A DNA stretch of 64,000 nucleotides, taken from positions 1,178,001 through 1,242,000 of the forward strand of contig CBDIBC010000005.1 in the NCBI GenBank assembly GCA_965276635.1, written 5' to 3'. Of the stretch, positions 35,476 to 43,865 are shown piece by piece. A model generated the notes under the pieces. The model worked only from the letters and a program-made list of their open reading frames with translations, was not told where the DNA came from and searched no databases. The translations under genes were made by a program, and so were the position numbers. Each line of letters begins with the position of its first letter. Within the stretch, counting starts at the first letter, position 1. This DNA is from CBDIBC01 sp965276635 (GTDB lineage: Bacteria; Actinomycetota; Acidimicrobiia; Acidimicrobiales; Palsa-688).

Positions 35476-36027
35476 GACATGTGGCAGCGCGCCGGCCATC
35501 CCGTCATCGGCGCCGCCCTCGCCGCCCGGGCCGCGGCCGAGCTGCAGGCCGAGGCGATCAGTCCCATCGCTTTCAGCCGACATTCGCTCGTCCTGGGACA
35601 GCGCCCAGGTCGACATGATCGTCGACCAGGTCTCGCAAACCGAGACAGCCCGCCAACGTCATCGGCAGAAACAGCCCCCCGTTGCCCACCGGCGGCGGGC
35701 GGAAGGCGAGGCGCCGACAGTTTCGATGTGATCAACCAGGTGGCGCGATGGCCCCGGTTCGGGTGTGCATGGACGGCATCGTCGGAGGCCGACCCCGACG
35801 CCGAGGCCGACAGCAACCCCGAAACAACCCCGAATCCCCGAAAATCTTCGAACGGTCAGATCCCGACCGCTGCCGTCGACAACGCCGTATCTGCCCAGGT
35901 CATGACCGGTTTTCGGGATTGCCATCGGGGTCCGATCCGACCGGCCGTCAGGCTGTTCGGGTCCCGCCCCGACCGATCCGCGGTCGGCCGAGCGCACCCC
36001 GACAAGCCGGCGGTACCGTTGGATCCC
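35476..36027. other. Unassigned stretch between IS remnant and next gene
   Basis: Several overlapping open frames exist but none has motifs, a sensible start or an upstream ribosome binding site that I can recognise; probably decayed sequence. Confidence 0.4.
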
Positions 36028-36687
36028 ATGGGGAGGCCGGCGGGCTGGACCGACGAGGACGAAGCCGTCATCGCCGCCGCCGAGCTGTCCATCGCCCTGC
36101 AATCAGGGATGCGCCCGGCGCCGATCAACAGCGCCCTGCCGACCTTCCCCGGCGAGGCCGTCTACAGCCAGGCGCCATCACACCTGCAGGTGTTCGTGGG
36201 CGCCAGCGCCACCTACAGTCGCGGCGGCTTCGTCGCCCTCGGCAACCCGCTGTTCACCGCCGCCACCATCGGCGCCAGCCTGATGTTCAACGCCAGCCAA
36301 CGCCGCAACGCCGAACGCCAAGCCGCCGTGCAGTGGCGCCCCGCCAACGCCGGGATGTGCTTCCTCACCAGCCACCGCCTGGCCGTGCAAGGCAGCATGG
36401 GCTGGTTCGAGCTCGCCTGGGGCGACCTGCGCAACGCCGAGATCGACCCCTCCGGCATCGTCATGTGGGGCGCCCAAGGCGCCCCCATCCGCATGATCGT
36501 CCCAGGGCTCCCCTGGCACTACGTCCTCCTGCGCTACCTGGCCTGGGGACAGCTGGTGCCCGTCCCCATCCCCGACGACCTCGCCGCCAAAGCCGGCCGA
36601 TTCAACCGCGTCCTGCCCCGCCCGGCGCCGGCCCTGCCCGCACCGCAACCGTGGTCGGCACCCAACCCCCAGCACCGCCAGGACTGA
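36028..36687 (+). CDS. Hypothetical protein, possible PH-like domain
   Basis: A 219-residue protein from ATG 36028 (MGRPAGWTDEDEAVIAAAELSIALQSG). The middle contains a Gly/Ala-rich hydrophobic stretch NPLFTAATIGASLMFNA, then NAGMCFLTSHRLAVQG, WFELAWGDLRNAEIDPSGIVMWGAQGAPIRMIVPGLPWHYVLLRYLAWG, which reads like a bacterial PH/GRAM-type beta-sandwich ending in an amphipathic helix. The C-terminus is Pro-rich. I do not recognise the family. Overlapping frames on the same strand are shadows. Confidence 0.6.
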   Translation: MGRPAGWTDEDEAVIAAAELSIALQSGMRPAPINSALPTFPGEAVYSQAPSHLQVFVGASATYSRGGFVALGNPLFTAATIGASLMFNASQRRNAERQAAVQWRPANAGMCFLTSHRLAVQGSMGWFELAWGDLRNAEIDPSGIVMWGAQGAPIRMIVPGLPWHYVLLRYLAWGQLVPVPIPDDLAAKAGRFNRVLPRPAPALPAPQPWSAPNPQHRQD

Positions 36688-36920
36688 CCCGCCGGGCCCC
36701 CTGGTGCGGTCGCCGCGTCGGCCCCTGCCGGGCCATCTCCAAGGGAGTGGAAGTGTGTACGACCTTGGCATGGCCCTCGCAGCCACCCAGATCGAGCAGG
36801 CCCCAACCAGCTCCCGGACGTCACGGTGCCGGCTTCCTCTCCCTGGTCTGACAGTCCCGCACCGCCGGTCGCCGCCCGCTTCACGCGACCACGGCGCTTG
36901 CGTACCGGTACCGTCATGGC

Positions 36921-37271
36921 GTGGCCTTCGCCCGCATCACCACCGACCCGGAACGAATGGCCGGCCTGCCCTGCATCCGGGACCTGCGCTTCCCGGTGGC
37001 GACCGTGATGGCCATGGTGGCTGACGGGATGACCTCCGCCCAGATCCTGGCCGAGCACCCCGACCCCGAGGAGGAAGACATCCGCGAGGTCCTCCGCTAC
37101 GCCGGCGGCGGCCGTACGAGAGCGCGAGCTCGCGCTGCGAACAAGCGCGTGAGGCTGCTGCTCAGCGGACACCGCTTCGGTCAGCTGCTGGCCGCGTCGG
37201 GCATCATGATGCCGCCGGTGATCCTGCTCTGGCGTGAACCGACCCCCGGCGCCGGAAGTCCTCGCCGATAG
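36921..37271 (+). CDS. DUF433 antitoxin fused to a toxin scrap (DUF5615-like) by internal deletion
   Basis: A 116-residue frame from GTG 36921. Residues 1-62 are a standard DUF433 antitoxin: ARITTDPERMAGLPCIRDLRFPVATVMAMVADGMTSAQILAEHPDPEEEDIREVLRYA. After a basic linker, residues 78-107 read RLLLSGHRFGQLLAASGIMMPPVILLWRE, resembling the C-terminal half of DUF5615 PIN-like toxins (normally ISxDxDFGxLLAxSGxxxPSVILxR). The toxin's N-terminus and its acidic residues are gone. I infer that a DUF433-DUF5615 operon collapsed into one frame. Confidence 0.65.
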   Translation: MAFARITTDPERMAGLPCIRDLRFPVATVMAMVADGMTSAQILAEHPDPEEEDIREVLRYAGGGRTRARARAANKRVRLLLSGHRFGQLLAASGIMMPPVILLWREPTPGAGSPRR

Positions 37272-37291
37272 GTTATGTTAGACACAACCTA
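37269..37291. promoter_or_regulatory. Inverted repeat TAGGTT-TG / CA-AACCTA, putative TA operator
   Basis: TAGGTTATG at 37269-37277 and CACAACCTA at 37283-37291 form 9-bp arms with one mismatch around TTAGA, 24 bases before the GTG at 37315. A third half-like GACACAA follows at 37300. This fits autoregulation of the toxin-antitoxin pair that follows. Confidence 0.55.
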
Positions 37292-37314
37292 GTTTGGTCT
37301 GACACAATGGCCGG

Positions 37315-37569
37315 GTGGAGATCCGGTTCACGCGGTCGGCACGCCGGCACCGGATCGGACGAGGCTCTGTTCGTTTTGTCCTGGCCCATACCGTCCCGGC
37401 GAGCATCACCACTCCACAGGGCAGTTCGGCGTGGCGGTGGATCGGTGTCGACGAGCGGGGCCGCCAGCTTGAAGTCGTCGCCGTGGAGGTCCAAAGCGAC
37501 CGAGACGACGAGCAGTTGCTCCTTGTCATCCACGTCATGCCCACCCACTACCGGAAGGAGTCGTCATGA
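37315..37569 (+). CDS. Small toxin-like protein (BrnT-like), first gene of a TA pair
   Basis: An 84-residue protein starting VEIRFTRSARRHRIGRGSVRFVLAH (GTG 37315), then AWRWIGVDERGRQLEVVAVEVQSDRDDEQLLLVIHVMPTHYRKES. The shape, RFTxSARxHxI at the start and LLVIHVMPTxxR at the end, is that of small BrnT/DUF4258-like RNase toxins. Its TGA overlaps the ATG of the ribbon-helix-helix gene downstream, the toxin-first order seen in BrnTA. Confidence 0.7.
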   Translation: MEIRFTRSARRHRIGRGSVRFVLAHTVPASITTPQGSSAWRWIGVDERGRQLEVVAVEVQSDRDDEQLLLVIHVMPTHYRKESS

Positions 37570-37877
37570 CCAAGCGGAGCGCACCACCTGTCACGAGGGA
37601 CACCCCCATCGGTCCCGACGTCGACCTCGACCGAGAAGACATCCGTCTGGCTGACGGAACTCGGCTCACCCCGGCGGTGGCGGAAACGATCGTGGAGGAG
37701 GCGCGCCGTAGCGGCGGCCGTCCTTCCCTTTCGGGCACACCCAGCCGCTCGCCACAGATCGCTTTCCGGGTACCGGCCGAAGTCCGTGACCGCGCCGCCC
37801 GGGCCGCAGCAGACGAGGGCAAGACGGTCTCGCAGCTCGCTCGCGAGGCGCTCGAAGCACGCCTCGGCGTACGGTGA
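37566..37877 (+). CDS. Ribbon-helix-helix (CopG-like) antitoxin
   Basis: A 103-residue protein. The C-terminal half SPQIAFRVPAEVRDRAARAAADEGKTVSQLAREALEARLGVR is a clear CopG/Arc-type domain; the N-terminal half LADGTRLTPAVAETIVEEARRSGGRPSLSG resembles the region that precedes it in actinobacterial TA antitoxins. Coupled to the preceding toxin-like gene by overlap at 37566. Confidence 0.8.
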   Translation: MTKRSAPPVTRDTPIGPDVDLDREDIRLADGTRLTPAVAETIVEEARRSGGRPSLSGTPSRSPQIAFRVPAEVRDRAARAAADEGKTVSQLAREALEARLGVR

Positions 37878-37908
37878 CCTGCGGCCGCGTCGGCTCGGCT
37901 TCGCCGAA

Positions 37909-38688
37909 TCATGGCTGACGTGCGGTTCGCAAACCCTCGTAGTGGGCGCGCAGGGTGTCGGGGATGGGCTCGCGGTGGGCGTTATGCAGGCGGGTGGTGC
38001 GCTGCCAGGCCTGGGTGAGCCGGCTGGTTTGGCCGGTGCCGGCGGCGGCGGTGAGCGCCAGCGTGTGGAGGGTCTCGTCGGTGGGCCACACCCGGAAACC
38101 GCGCTCGGTCGCCCAGGCGGCCAGGGTCCAGTCGTAATGGTCGACAGCCAGGGTTGCCAGGTCGGTGGCGGTGGTGTGAACGGCGAACGCCAGGTGGGTG
38201 CGCAGGTCGTCGGCGTCGGCCCAGCCGTAGGCACCCTTCTTGACCAGATCAAACGGCTGGCCGCGCACCAAGGCCAGGGCGTCGGCCAGGTGACGGGCGC
38301 GCTCGGCCGGCGCCAGCCCGACGGCGGCGGCGGTCAGGGCGCTGAAACGGCCGGAGTCGGTGCTGACGTCGCGCAGCTCGTAGCCGTCGATGCGGGTGGC
38401 TTCTGGGACGTGGTGCTCGCTGAGCGCCCGGCGCAGGATGCCGACGTAGTCGCCGACGGTGGCCGCTTGCCATTCCCGGGCCCGGCTGATGCTCAGCTTG
38501 GCGCGTAGGTCCTCGCCGCTGTACCGGTGGCCGGGGTGAAGGGCCAGGTAGGCGAGCACCTCGATGACCGACGTCGCCGGCAGGGGCACACCGGTGGGCC
38601 AGCCGATAACCGCGATGGAGCCGACGACCTGGACCTCGATCACGCCGGGCGGCAACGCGGGCGGCCCGGTGGGGGGAACGGTGAGCAC
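37909..38688 (-). CDS. BTAD-domain (SARP-like) protein, probably the C-terminal part of a broken gene
   Basis: A 259-codon frame. Residues about 15-90 (VQVVGSIAVIGWPTGVPLPATSVIEVLAYLALHPGHRYSGEDLRAKL...VGDYVGILRRAL) form an OmpR-like winged helix and residues 110-250 a bacterial transcriptional activator domain, as in large LysM/BTAD proteins. Upstream in the same frame, a Pro-rich linker (PPPPPPTWTGPPVSAPPSG) runs back to a TGA at 38779-38781, while a perfect membrane-helix sequence (STLPIIAGLIVLALLAAAAA) lies in the adjacent frame. I therefore regard 37909 to about 39420 as one decayed gene, of which this is the best-preserved piece. Confidence 0.6.
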   Translation of the reverse strand: MLTVPPTGPPALPPGVIEVQVVGSIAVIGWPTGVPLPATSVIEVLAYLALHPGHRYSGEDLRAKLSISRAREWQAATVGDYVGILRRALSEHHVPEATRIDGYELRDVSTDSGRFSALTAAAVGLAPAERARHLADALALVRGQPFDLVKKGAYGWADADDLRTHLAFAVHTTATDLATLAVDHYDWTLAAWATERGFRVWPTDETLHTLALTAAAGTGQTSRLTQAWQRTTRLHNAHREPIPDTLRAHYEGLRTARQP

Positions 38689-38778
38689 CGTGATCGGGGG
38701 TCCTGATGGCGGAGCGGAGACCGGCGGTCCCGTCCATGTGGGTGGGGGCGGCGGCGGCCGCGAGCAGGGCCAGGACGA

Positions 38779-39420
38779 TCAGGCCGGCGATGATCGGCAG
38801 GGTCGACGCGAACCGGCCCGGGCGCCGCTGGTGGCCCCAGTGGTGTGGGGGCCGGGCGCGGCCGGGGCTGACACCGGCGGTGGGGGCGGCACGTAGGGGG
38901 CGGGGAAGGTGAGCGGGAAGGCGGCGTTGCCTTGGACGGCGACGGTCTCCGGGCTCCCGAGATAGGAGCTCTCCGCCTGCACGCTGCCGGGGGTGATCGT
39001 CAAGGTGGCGGCAGTCAGGTTGGCGGGGACCTCGAAGTAGTAGGTGCCGGCGAACAGGCCGGTGCCGCTCTCATCCGAGCTGGTGCCGTGCCCACCGATA
39101 CGCGCCGGGATCGGCTGGCCGCCGGCCGGCGTTACCGTGACCTGTGTGGGTCCGAGGGTGGTCAGGTAGTTGAGGGTGTTGAACACCGGGCTGGTCTGGG
39201 CGGCCAGGCCGGAGCCGACCAGCTCCAGCCAGGCCATCGACGGGTCCGACGGCGCATCGGTAGGGCTGTCGGGGCCGAACCAGGTCAGATAGACGGTCTG
39301 GATGGTGACGTTGACCGCGGCGTTGGTACCTGGCCGCCCGGGTCGGGCGTCGGCAGGGTGATCGTCTGGTTGGGGGCGTCTTGGGCGAAGTAGCCGTGCT
39401 GGTTGTCCTAATGACCGATG
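38779..39420 (-). pseudogene. N-terminal part of the broken BTAD-type gene
   Basis: Leftward frames here carry NVTIQTVYLTWFGPDSPTDAPSDPSMAWLELVGSGLAAQ (near 39310-39190), then TSPVFNTLNYLTTLGPTQVTVTPAGGQPIP, GTGLFAGTYYFEVPANLTAATLTITPGSVQAESSYLG and a Pro-rich tail: an extracellular beta-rich domain. A frame break near 39330 separates it from DAPNQTITLPTPDPGGQV. The tail meets the membrane helix only in another frame (38720-38790). Reconstructed order: beta domain, Pro-rich linker, membrane helix, Pro-rich linker, winged helix, BTAD. Confidence 0.5.
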
Positions 39421-40066
39421 TCGAGCTGGTCGAGTGGCTCGACTTGTTCGAAGCTGCCGCCGTCCGGGCAGCCACTACCGGTGACCGTCAAGCGGTGAAC
39501 CACCCCACGAATCCCATCGCCGTGATCCCGATGATCGGCCCGGCCCGAGGCCCCACCTCTTTCACCGGCCCCGTGGTCACCAGCGGCGACCCGTGGCGGC
39601 TCGCCAACAAGCTGACGAAGAAGGCCACGCAGACAGTCGAAGCCGGAGGCGGCTGGATACGCGTCGACGTGCTCGACGGGCTCTGGCAGTTCACCGACTG
39701 GGCGCGCTGGGCGCTGCCTCAGAAGGCTGAGGCGATACTGCCCAGGTTCGCCAAGCCGTCGGTGGGATCCACGGGATGCTCGGCGCGGTTGTCAGCTGCG
39801 GGCCAGCCATGGGTCAGGGCGACTTCAAGGACGCGGACGTGGTCGTGTCCGGAGGTGGACTGGCCCTCCGTCGAGTTTTCACCCCATTTCGGGTTCGGAA
39901 GACAATCATCGTGCCGACCTCGACTGGAACCGAAGCCCGGGTCGCTGAATGGGCAAAAATGTACGACGCTGAGCCGGCCTGGCTTGGCTGGGCGCTCTCA
40001 CAGGTGGGGCTTCAGTCATCCGCCTACGTGTTCGGACCATCGGATTCGAACCGGCCGCTCCTGTAG
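39408..40066 (+). pseudogene. Hypothetical protein, frameshifted
   Basis: Frame one from ATG 39408 reads MTDVELVEWLDLFEAAAVRAATTGDRQAVNHPTNPIAV...GDPWRLANKLTKKATQTVEAGGGWIRVDVLDGLWQFTDWARWALPQKAEAI. Near 39750 protein-like sequence passes to the next frame: VGGIHGMLGAVVSCGPAMGQGDF, GLALRRVFTPFRVRKTIIVPTSTGTEARVAEWAKMYDAEPAWLGWALSQVGLQSSAYVF. The two halves look like one gene of about 215 residues with a single frameshift. I do not recognise the family. Confidence 0.5.
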
Positions 40067-40441
40067 TACAACACCGGTCTTAGCAGTCAGGAGTCGCGCC
40101 CAGCCACCGACGGGCCGCTGATTGTCGGTCGGCTTCCTCCTGTTGGTGACACTTCGATGTGTCGATCAGATTAGGCAGACGCACATCGGCCCGCAGAATC
40201 CGGTGTACGACGGCTAGCAGGCAACACAGATCGGCAGTCCGCGTGTCTTCTTGAGCGCGCGCGACATAGGCGATCACCCTCCGTCTCTGGCTCCTGCCGG
40301 CCAGAAATCCCAGACAGCAACTGAGGTTGTGTGTGTCGATGCCGATCATGACGGAGTGAAGGTTCTCGGCCGGCCTCGTCTCCACGTTGTCCGATGTGAC
40401 CAAATCGTCAGAGAGAGTCCTGGCCGTAGAACCTCGGTCTG
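40067..40441. other. Intergenic stretch without recognisable features
   Basis: Both strands have short open frames only. A leftward frame contains VMIGIDTH, vaguely like an IS110 transposase start, but nothing follows that supports it. Confidence 0.4.
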
Positions 40442-41308
40442 ATGGGGTCTCGCATGATGCGCCTGCGTTATGACGGCACCTGCTCTCGGTGTGGATCTGC
40501 GGTGCCGGCGCGGACATCCGCGTGGTGGGACGCGGATCGCCGGGTGGTCATCTGTCGCAACTGCATGCTGGTGGAGAGCAGCCGTCCGGCCATCGGCGAA
40601 GGGTCTGCCCCAGACGGAAGGCAGGTCAAGGCCCTCGCCGTGTCCCCAACTGCGCAGGACCAGGCGGGTGCTTCGGCACGACGGGAGTACGAACGACGAC
40701 ACCAGCTCCGTGAACGGCGCATCGAGCAGAAGTGGGGGCACCTCTCGGGCGTGGTCAAATTCCTCTCGGACGATCCGCAGTCGACCCGGGCCTGGGCCAC
40801 CGGATCAGAAGGCGAGCGTCGCCTGGCCGCCTGCCTGGCCCGGGCCGCCGGCGACAAGACGATGCTGCTCCACGACCGCAAAGCGCCCCGGACCGGGGGG
40901 AACATCGATCATCTGGCCATCGCCCCCTCAGGCGTATGGGTGGTCGACGCCAAGCACTACAAGGGTCTGGTTGAGCATCGTGATGTGGGCGGGTGGCTCC
41001 GGAGCGACTACCGACTGTTTGTCGGCGGTCGGGACCGCAGCCAGCTGGCCACCGGGCTGGACTGGCAGGTCGCCGCCGTTCGAGCTGCACTCGATGGCAC
41101 TGCCGTCCCGATCACAGCCGCCTTGTGCTTCATTGACGCAGAATGGCGCCCGTTCTCCAAGCCATTCCGGTACGGCGGCGTCTGGGTGACCTGGGGATCC
41201 AAGCTCGCCGAGATGATCGCTGCGCCCGGGCCCCTCACCACGTCGGAAGTCGCCGAGCTGACGACGCAGCTCGCCACCTCCCTTCCGGCGGCGACGCCCT
41301 CGGTCTGA
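40442..41308 (+). CDS. NERD-domain nuclease-related protein with N-terminal zinc-ribbon-like motif
   Basis: A 288-residue protein. Residues about 14-44 hold CSRCG and CRNC, a four-Cys zinc site. Residues about 118-240 are a NERD domain: GSEGERRLAACLARAAGDKTMLLHDRKAP, then NIDHLAIAPSGVWVVDAKHYKGLVE, where the Asp after NI and the DAK form the expected metal/catalytic D...(D/E)xK set, and TAALCFIDAEWRPFSKPF. NERD proteins are linked to DNA processing and plasmid or phage functions. Start ATG 40442 with alternatives at 40454 and 40457. One of the few intact genes in this island. Confidence 0.82.
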   Translation: MGSRMMRLRYDGTCSRCGSAVPARTSAWWDADRRVVICRNCMLVESSRPAIGEGSAPDGRQVKALAVSPTAQDQAGASARREYERRHQLRERRIEQKWGHLSGVVKFLSDDPQSTRAWATGSEGERRLAACLARAAGDKTMLLHDRKAPRTGGNIDHLAIAPSGVWVVDAKHYKGLVEHRDVGGWLRSDYRLFVGGRDRSQLATGLDWQVAAVRAALDGTAVPITAALCFIDAEWRPFSKPFRYGGVWVTWGSKLAEMIAAPGPLTTSEVAELTTQLATSLPAATPSV

Positions 41309-41318
41309 TCCCCGCGCC

Positions 41319-41900
41319 GGCCGAACGTCGGAAGCTGGCGGTGAGCTTGGAGCGTCAGGCCGAGGCCAAGACCGAACGATCCCTCGTTGGGTACGGCGAT
41401 CCAACCTTCCCGCAGAGCGACGGCACGGTCCTCCTCGGGAATCTGCTCCACCAGTGCCACCGCGGCGGCTCGGGCCACCAAGGCAGCGATCAGCGCGTCG
41501 AAGGCGTCGTCGCTCGACACGCACCGATTCGCATCCGCGTCCTCAACGGCAACCATCCCGCCGTCTCCGCCAGGAACCGCTCCACCAACTCTCGCCGGGT
41601 CCCCGAGTTCTCCTTCCGCTTGTACCCACGCGAGGGAAGCCCCCAGCGGCGGAGAGCAGCCGGGTAGACCTCCACGACAACACCAGATCCATCCCGTGCA
41701 ACTCGATCAGGCAACCGAGACAGCAGCGAGGCGGCGCGCATCGCCGGAAGGGTGATCCGGTCGGTGGAGACAGAGAGCGGGGGCGAGGTTTTCAACCTCC
41801 TCCACACCCACAAGTCCGTCCGCCGCCACCGAACGGCAGTGGTATCCGCGTGAGAGTACGCGATCGGCCACTGGGATGCGCCGCTGGAGTGCACCGCTGC
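41319..41900 (-). pseudogene. DUF429 family protein, frameshifted
   Basis: Near 41820-41640 a leftward frame reads RRTDLWVWRRLKTSPPLSVSTDRITLPAMRAASLLSRL and VVVEVYPAALRRWGLPSRGYKRKE, the conserved core of DUF429 proteins. The expected continuation, DDAFDALIAALVARAAAVALVEQIPEEDRAVALREGWIAVPNEGSF, lies in another frame (41555-41360). A frameshift near 41555 therefore breaks the gene. Confidence 0.7.
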
Positions 41901-41915
41901 TCGACCCCCGCTCGC

Positions 41916-42533
41916 CTAGCCCGCCGGGGGCCCGTCCTTGGTCTGACAGGAGGCATTTGATGGAACGACCTGAGCATCGGCTCGGATCCCGGTGGCGCTG
42001 CCATCGGCAGCCACAGTGACATCTAGCTGATAGGCACTGCGAGGGCTGCTCCATCCGGGACCGGTCGGATAGCCCTCCAGGCCGGAGCCGGTGAACTGCC
42101 GGGATAGTGCGCCCATGGTGTTATAAGGGATCCACTGCGGGGGACGGGCCTGGAGATACGAAGCCACTGACGATGGATCTCCGGCGACGTCCCAAAAGCG
42201 TGACTCGTCCACAACTGCGGTACAGGACGGGCCCTCCCATGGCTGGGCGAACGCTCGACCGGGCAGTGAGCCCACCCGGTGAGATCCGGGCGGGACGACC
42301 ATCGCATCGAGCATCTGCTCTGCCTTCCCCGAAGCGGTCGGCGCCGGACTAGGACTGCCCGGGCGAGCGGACGCTGAGGTTGCAGTTGTCGGTCCTTCCG
42401 ACGAGACGGCCGAACTGTGGGTGGGCCCAGGAGTCGTCACCCGCGGCGCCTCGGAACTGCACGCACCCAGCCCGATCGCCGCTAGCAATCCAAGTGTCCC
42501 GGCAAACCTCACGCTCGGATGGGACGCTCGCAA
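41916..42533 (-). CDS. Hypothetical lipoprotein
   Basis: A 205-residue exported protein. MRASHPSVRFAGTLGLLAAIGLGACSS is a lipoprotein signal peptide with lipobox LGAC; a Ser/Thr/Pro-rich linker follows to about residue 68, then a globular domain with PPGSHRVGSLPGRAF, SRFWDVAGDPSSVASYLQARPPQW and YQLDVTVAADGSATGIRADAQVV. The fold resembles small actinobacterial lipoproteins of unknown function. Its start lies 40 bases from the left target duplication of the IS1380 insertion, so its promoter may have been displaced. Confidence 0.7.
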   Translation of the reverse strand: MRASHPSVRFAGTLGLLAAIGLGACSSEAPRVTTPGPTHSSAVSSEGPTTATSASARPGSPSPAPTASGKAEQMLDAMVVPPGSHRVGSLPGRAFAQPWEGPSCTAVVDESRFWDVAGDPSSVASYLQARPPQWIPYNTMGALSRQFTGSGLEGYPTGPGWSSPRSAYQLDVTVAADGSATGIRADAQVVPSNASCQTKDGPPAG

Positions 42534-42572
42534 TCCTTGCTCCTGTTCGGACTTCGTCTCGGGCTTAGCTTA

Positions 42573-42577
42573 GTTAG
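42573..42577. repeat. Left target-site duplication GTTAG of the IS1380 element
   Basis: GTTAG directly precedes the left inverted repeat. The same five bases at 48746-48750 directly follow the right inverted repeat, as expected for IS1380-family insertion. Confidence 0.85.
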
Positions 42578-42699
42578 CCCGAATCCACCGGTAGACGGGT
42601 CTGTTTGGGGGGTCGCGTATCCGCGAAATGGTGCCCCTGACCTGGGAGAATGTTGGTTGCGAAGCCACATTCAGCCGTCGAGTCGGGAGCACCTTTTCG

Positions 42700-43773
42700 A
42701 TGCCATCATCGCACAGCCTGGACCGCATCGGCGTGACCTTCGACGACGGACGGCTGGTCGCCAACGCCGGTCTGATCGCCCCGGCCACCCTGGCCCAGCA
42801 CTTGGGGCTGCGAGAGCTGTTCGAGACCAACGTCGACTTGGGCGACGCCCCGGGACGGGCCAATGTCGGGCATAAGGCGATGACGGTGATCCACTCGGCG
42901 CTGGCCGGCGGCGACTCGATCGATGACTGCGACGTGCTGCGGGCGGGGGCCACGCAGGCGGTGTTGGGACATGCGGTGTTGGCCCCCTCGACCCTCGGCA
43001 CCTTCTTGAGAAGTTTCACCTGGGGTCATTGCCGTCAGCTGGACAAGGCGGCCGGCGAGCTGTTGCGCCGGGCATGGTCTGGTGGCGCGGGCCCCCGCCA
43101 CGCCCCGGTCACCATTGATGTGGACTCGAGCATTTGCGAGACCTACGGGCTGGCCAAGCAGGGCGGGACCAAGTTCACCTACAACCATGTGCGCGGCTAT
43201 CACCCGCTGTTCGCGGTGATGGCGCGCACTGGCGATGTCGTGCACGCCCGGCTGCGGGGCGGCAACGCCCATGCGGGCCGGGGGGCGGCCGGGTTTCTGA
43301 CCGAGACGTTCAACCGGGTGCGTGCCGCCGGGGCCACCGGGGCGCTGGTTTTGCGGGCGGACTCGGGCTTCTACAGCCGCAACGTCGTCGACGCCTGTGT
43401 CAGCGCGAATGTTCGTTTCTCGATCACCGCCAAGCTCCACAAAGGCGCCATCCACTCCGCCATCGCGGCCATCGACGATGCGGCGTGGCTGCCGATCCCG
43501 TACTTCCTCGACGGCGCCGCGGTGGCTGAGACCACCTACCGGCCTTTCGGTTCCAAGGGCCGACCCTGCCGGCTGATCGTGCGCCGGGTGCGCCCCACCC
43601 CCGGCAGTCAACTGGCGTTGTTCACCGAGTTCTCCTACCACGCCTTCATCACCAACCGCGCCGGCGAGATGCTCGACCTCGAAGCCGATCACCGCCGCCA
43701 CGCCGAGATCGAGAACACCATCCGCGACCTCAAATACGGAGTCGGATTGAACCATCTGCCCTCCGGGCGCTTC
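42700..43773 (+). pseudogene. IS1380 transposase, N-terminal 358 codons (split gene)
   Basis: From ATG 42700: LDRIGVTFDDGRLVANAGLIAPATLAQHLGLRELF, APVTIDVDSSICETYGLAKQGGTKFTYNHVRGYHPLFAVMARTGDVVHARLRGGNA, then ADSGFYSRNVVDACVSANVRFSITAK and HRRHAEIENTIRDLKYGVGLNHLPSGRF. The acidic DDE residues are visible in TIDVDS, RADSGFY and the late EIENTIRD. The reading ends at the codon TTC (43773), where foreign sequence begins. Joined to 48303 the frame is continuous for 439 residues. Confidence 0.9.
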
Positions 43774-43865
43774 GTTCTATTGGAGTCGTCGGGGGCCTTT
43801 GGCACACCGGAGTTAGGGCCTGATCTGCTTGTGGCGCGTGGGTTCTCTTGGTCTGACTGTCACAG

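Noticed and set aside
40030..40066. tRNA-like T-arm sequence (GGTTCGAATCC on the minus strand)
   Set aside because: No acceptor, D or anticodon arms can be folded around it, and the stretch is part of a protein-like frame.
40080..40517. Leftward frame with VMIGIDTH resembling an IS110 transposase start
   Set aside because: Nothing else in the frame matches the family, and it overlaps the start of the NERD gene on the other strand.
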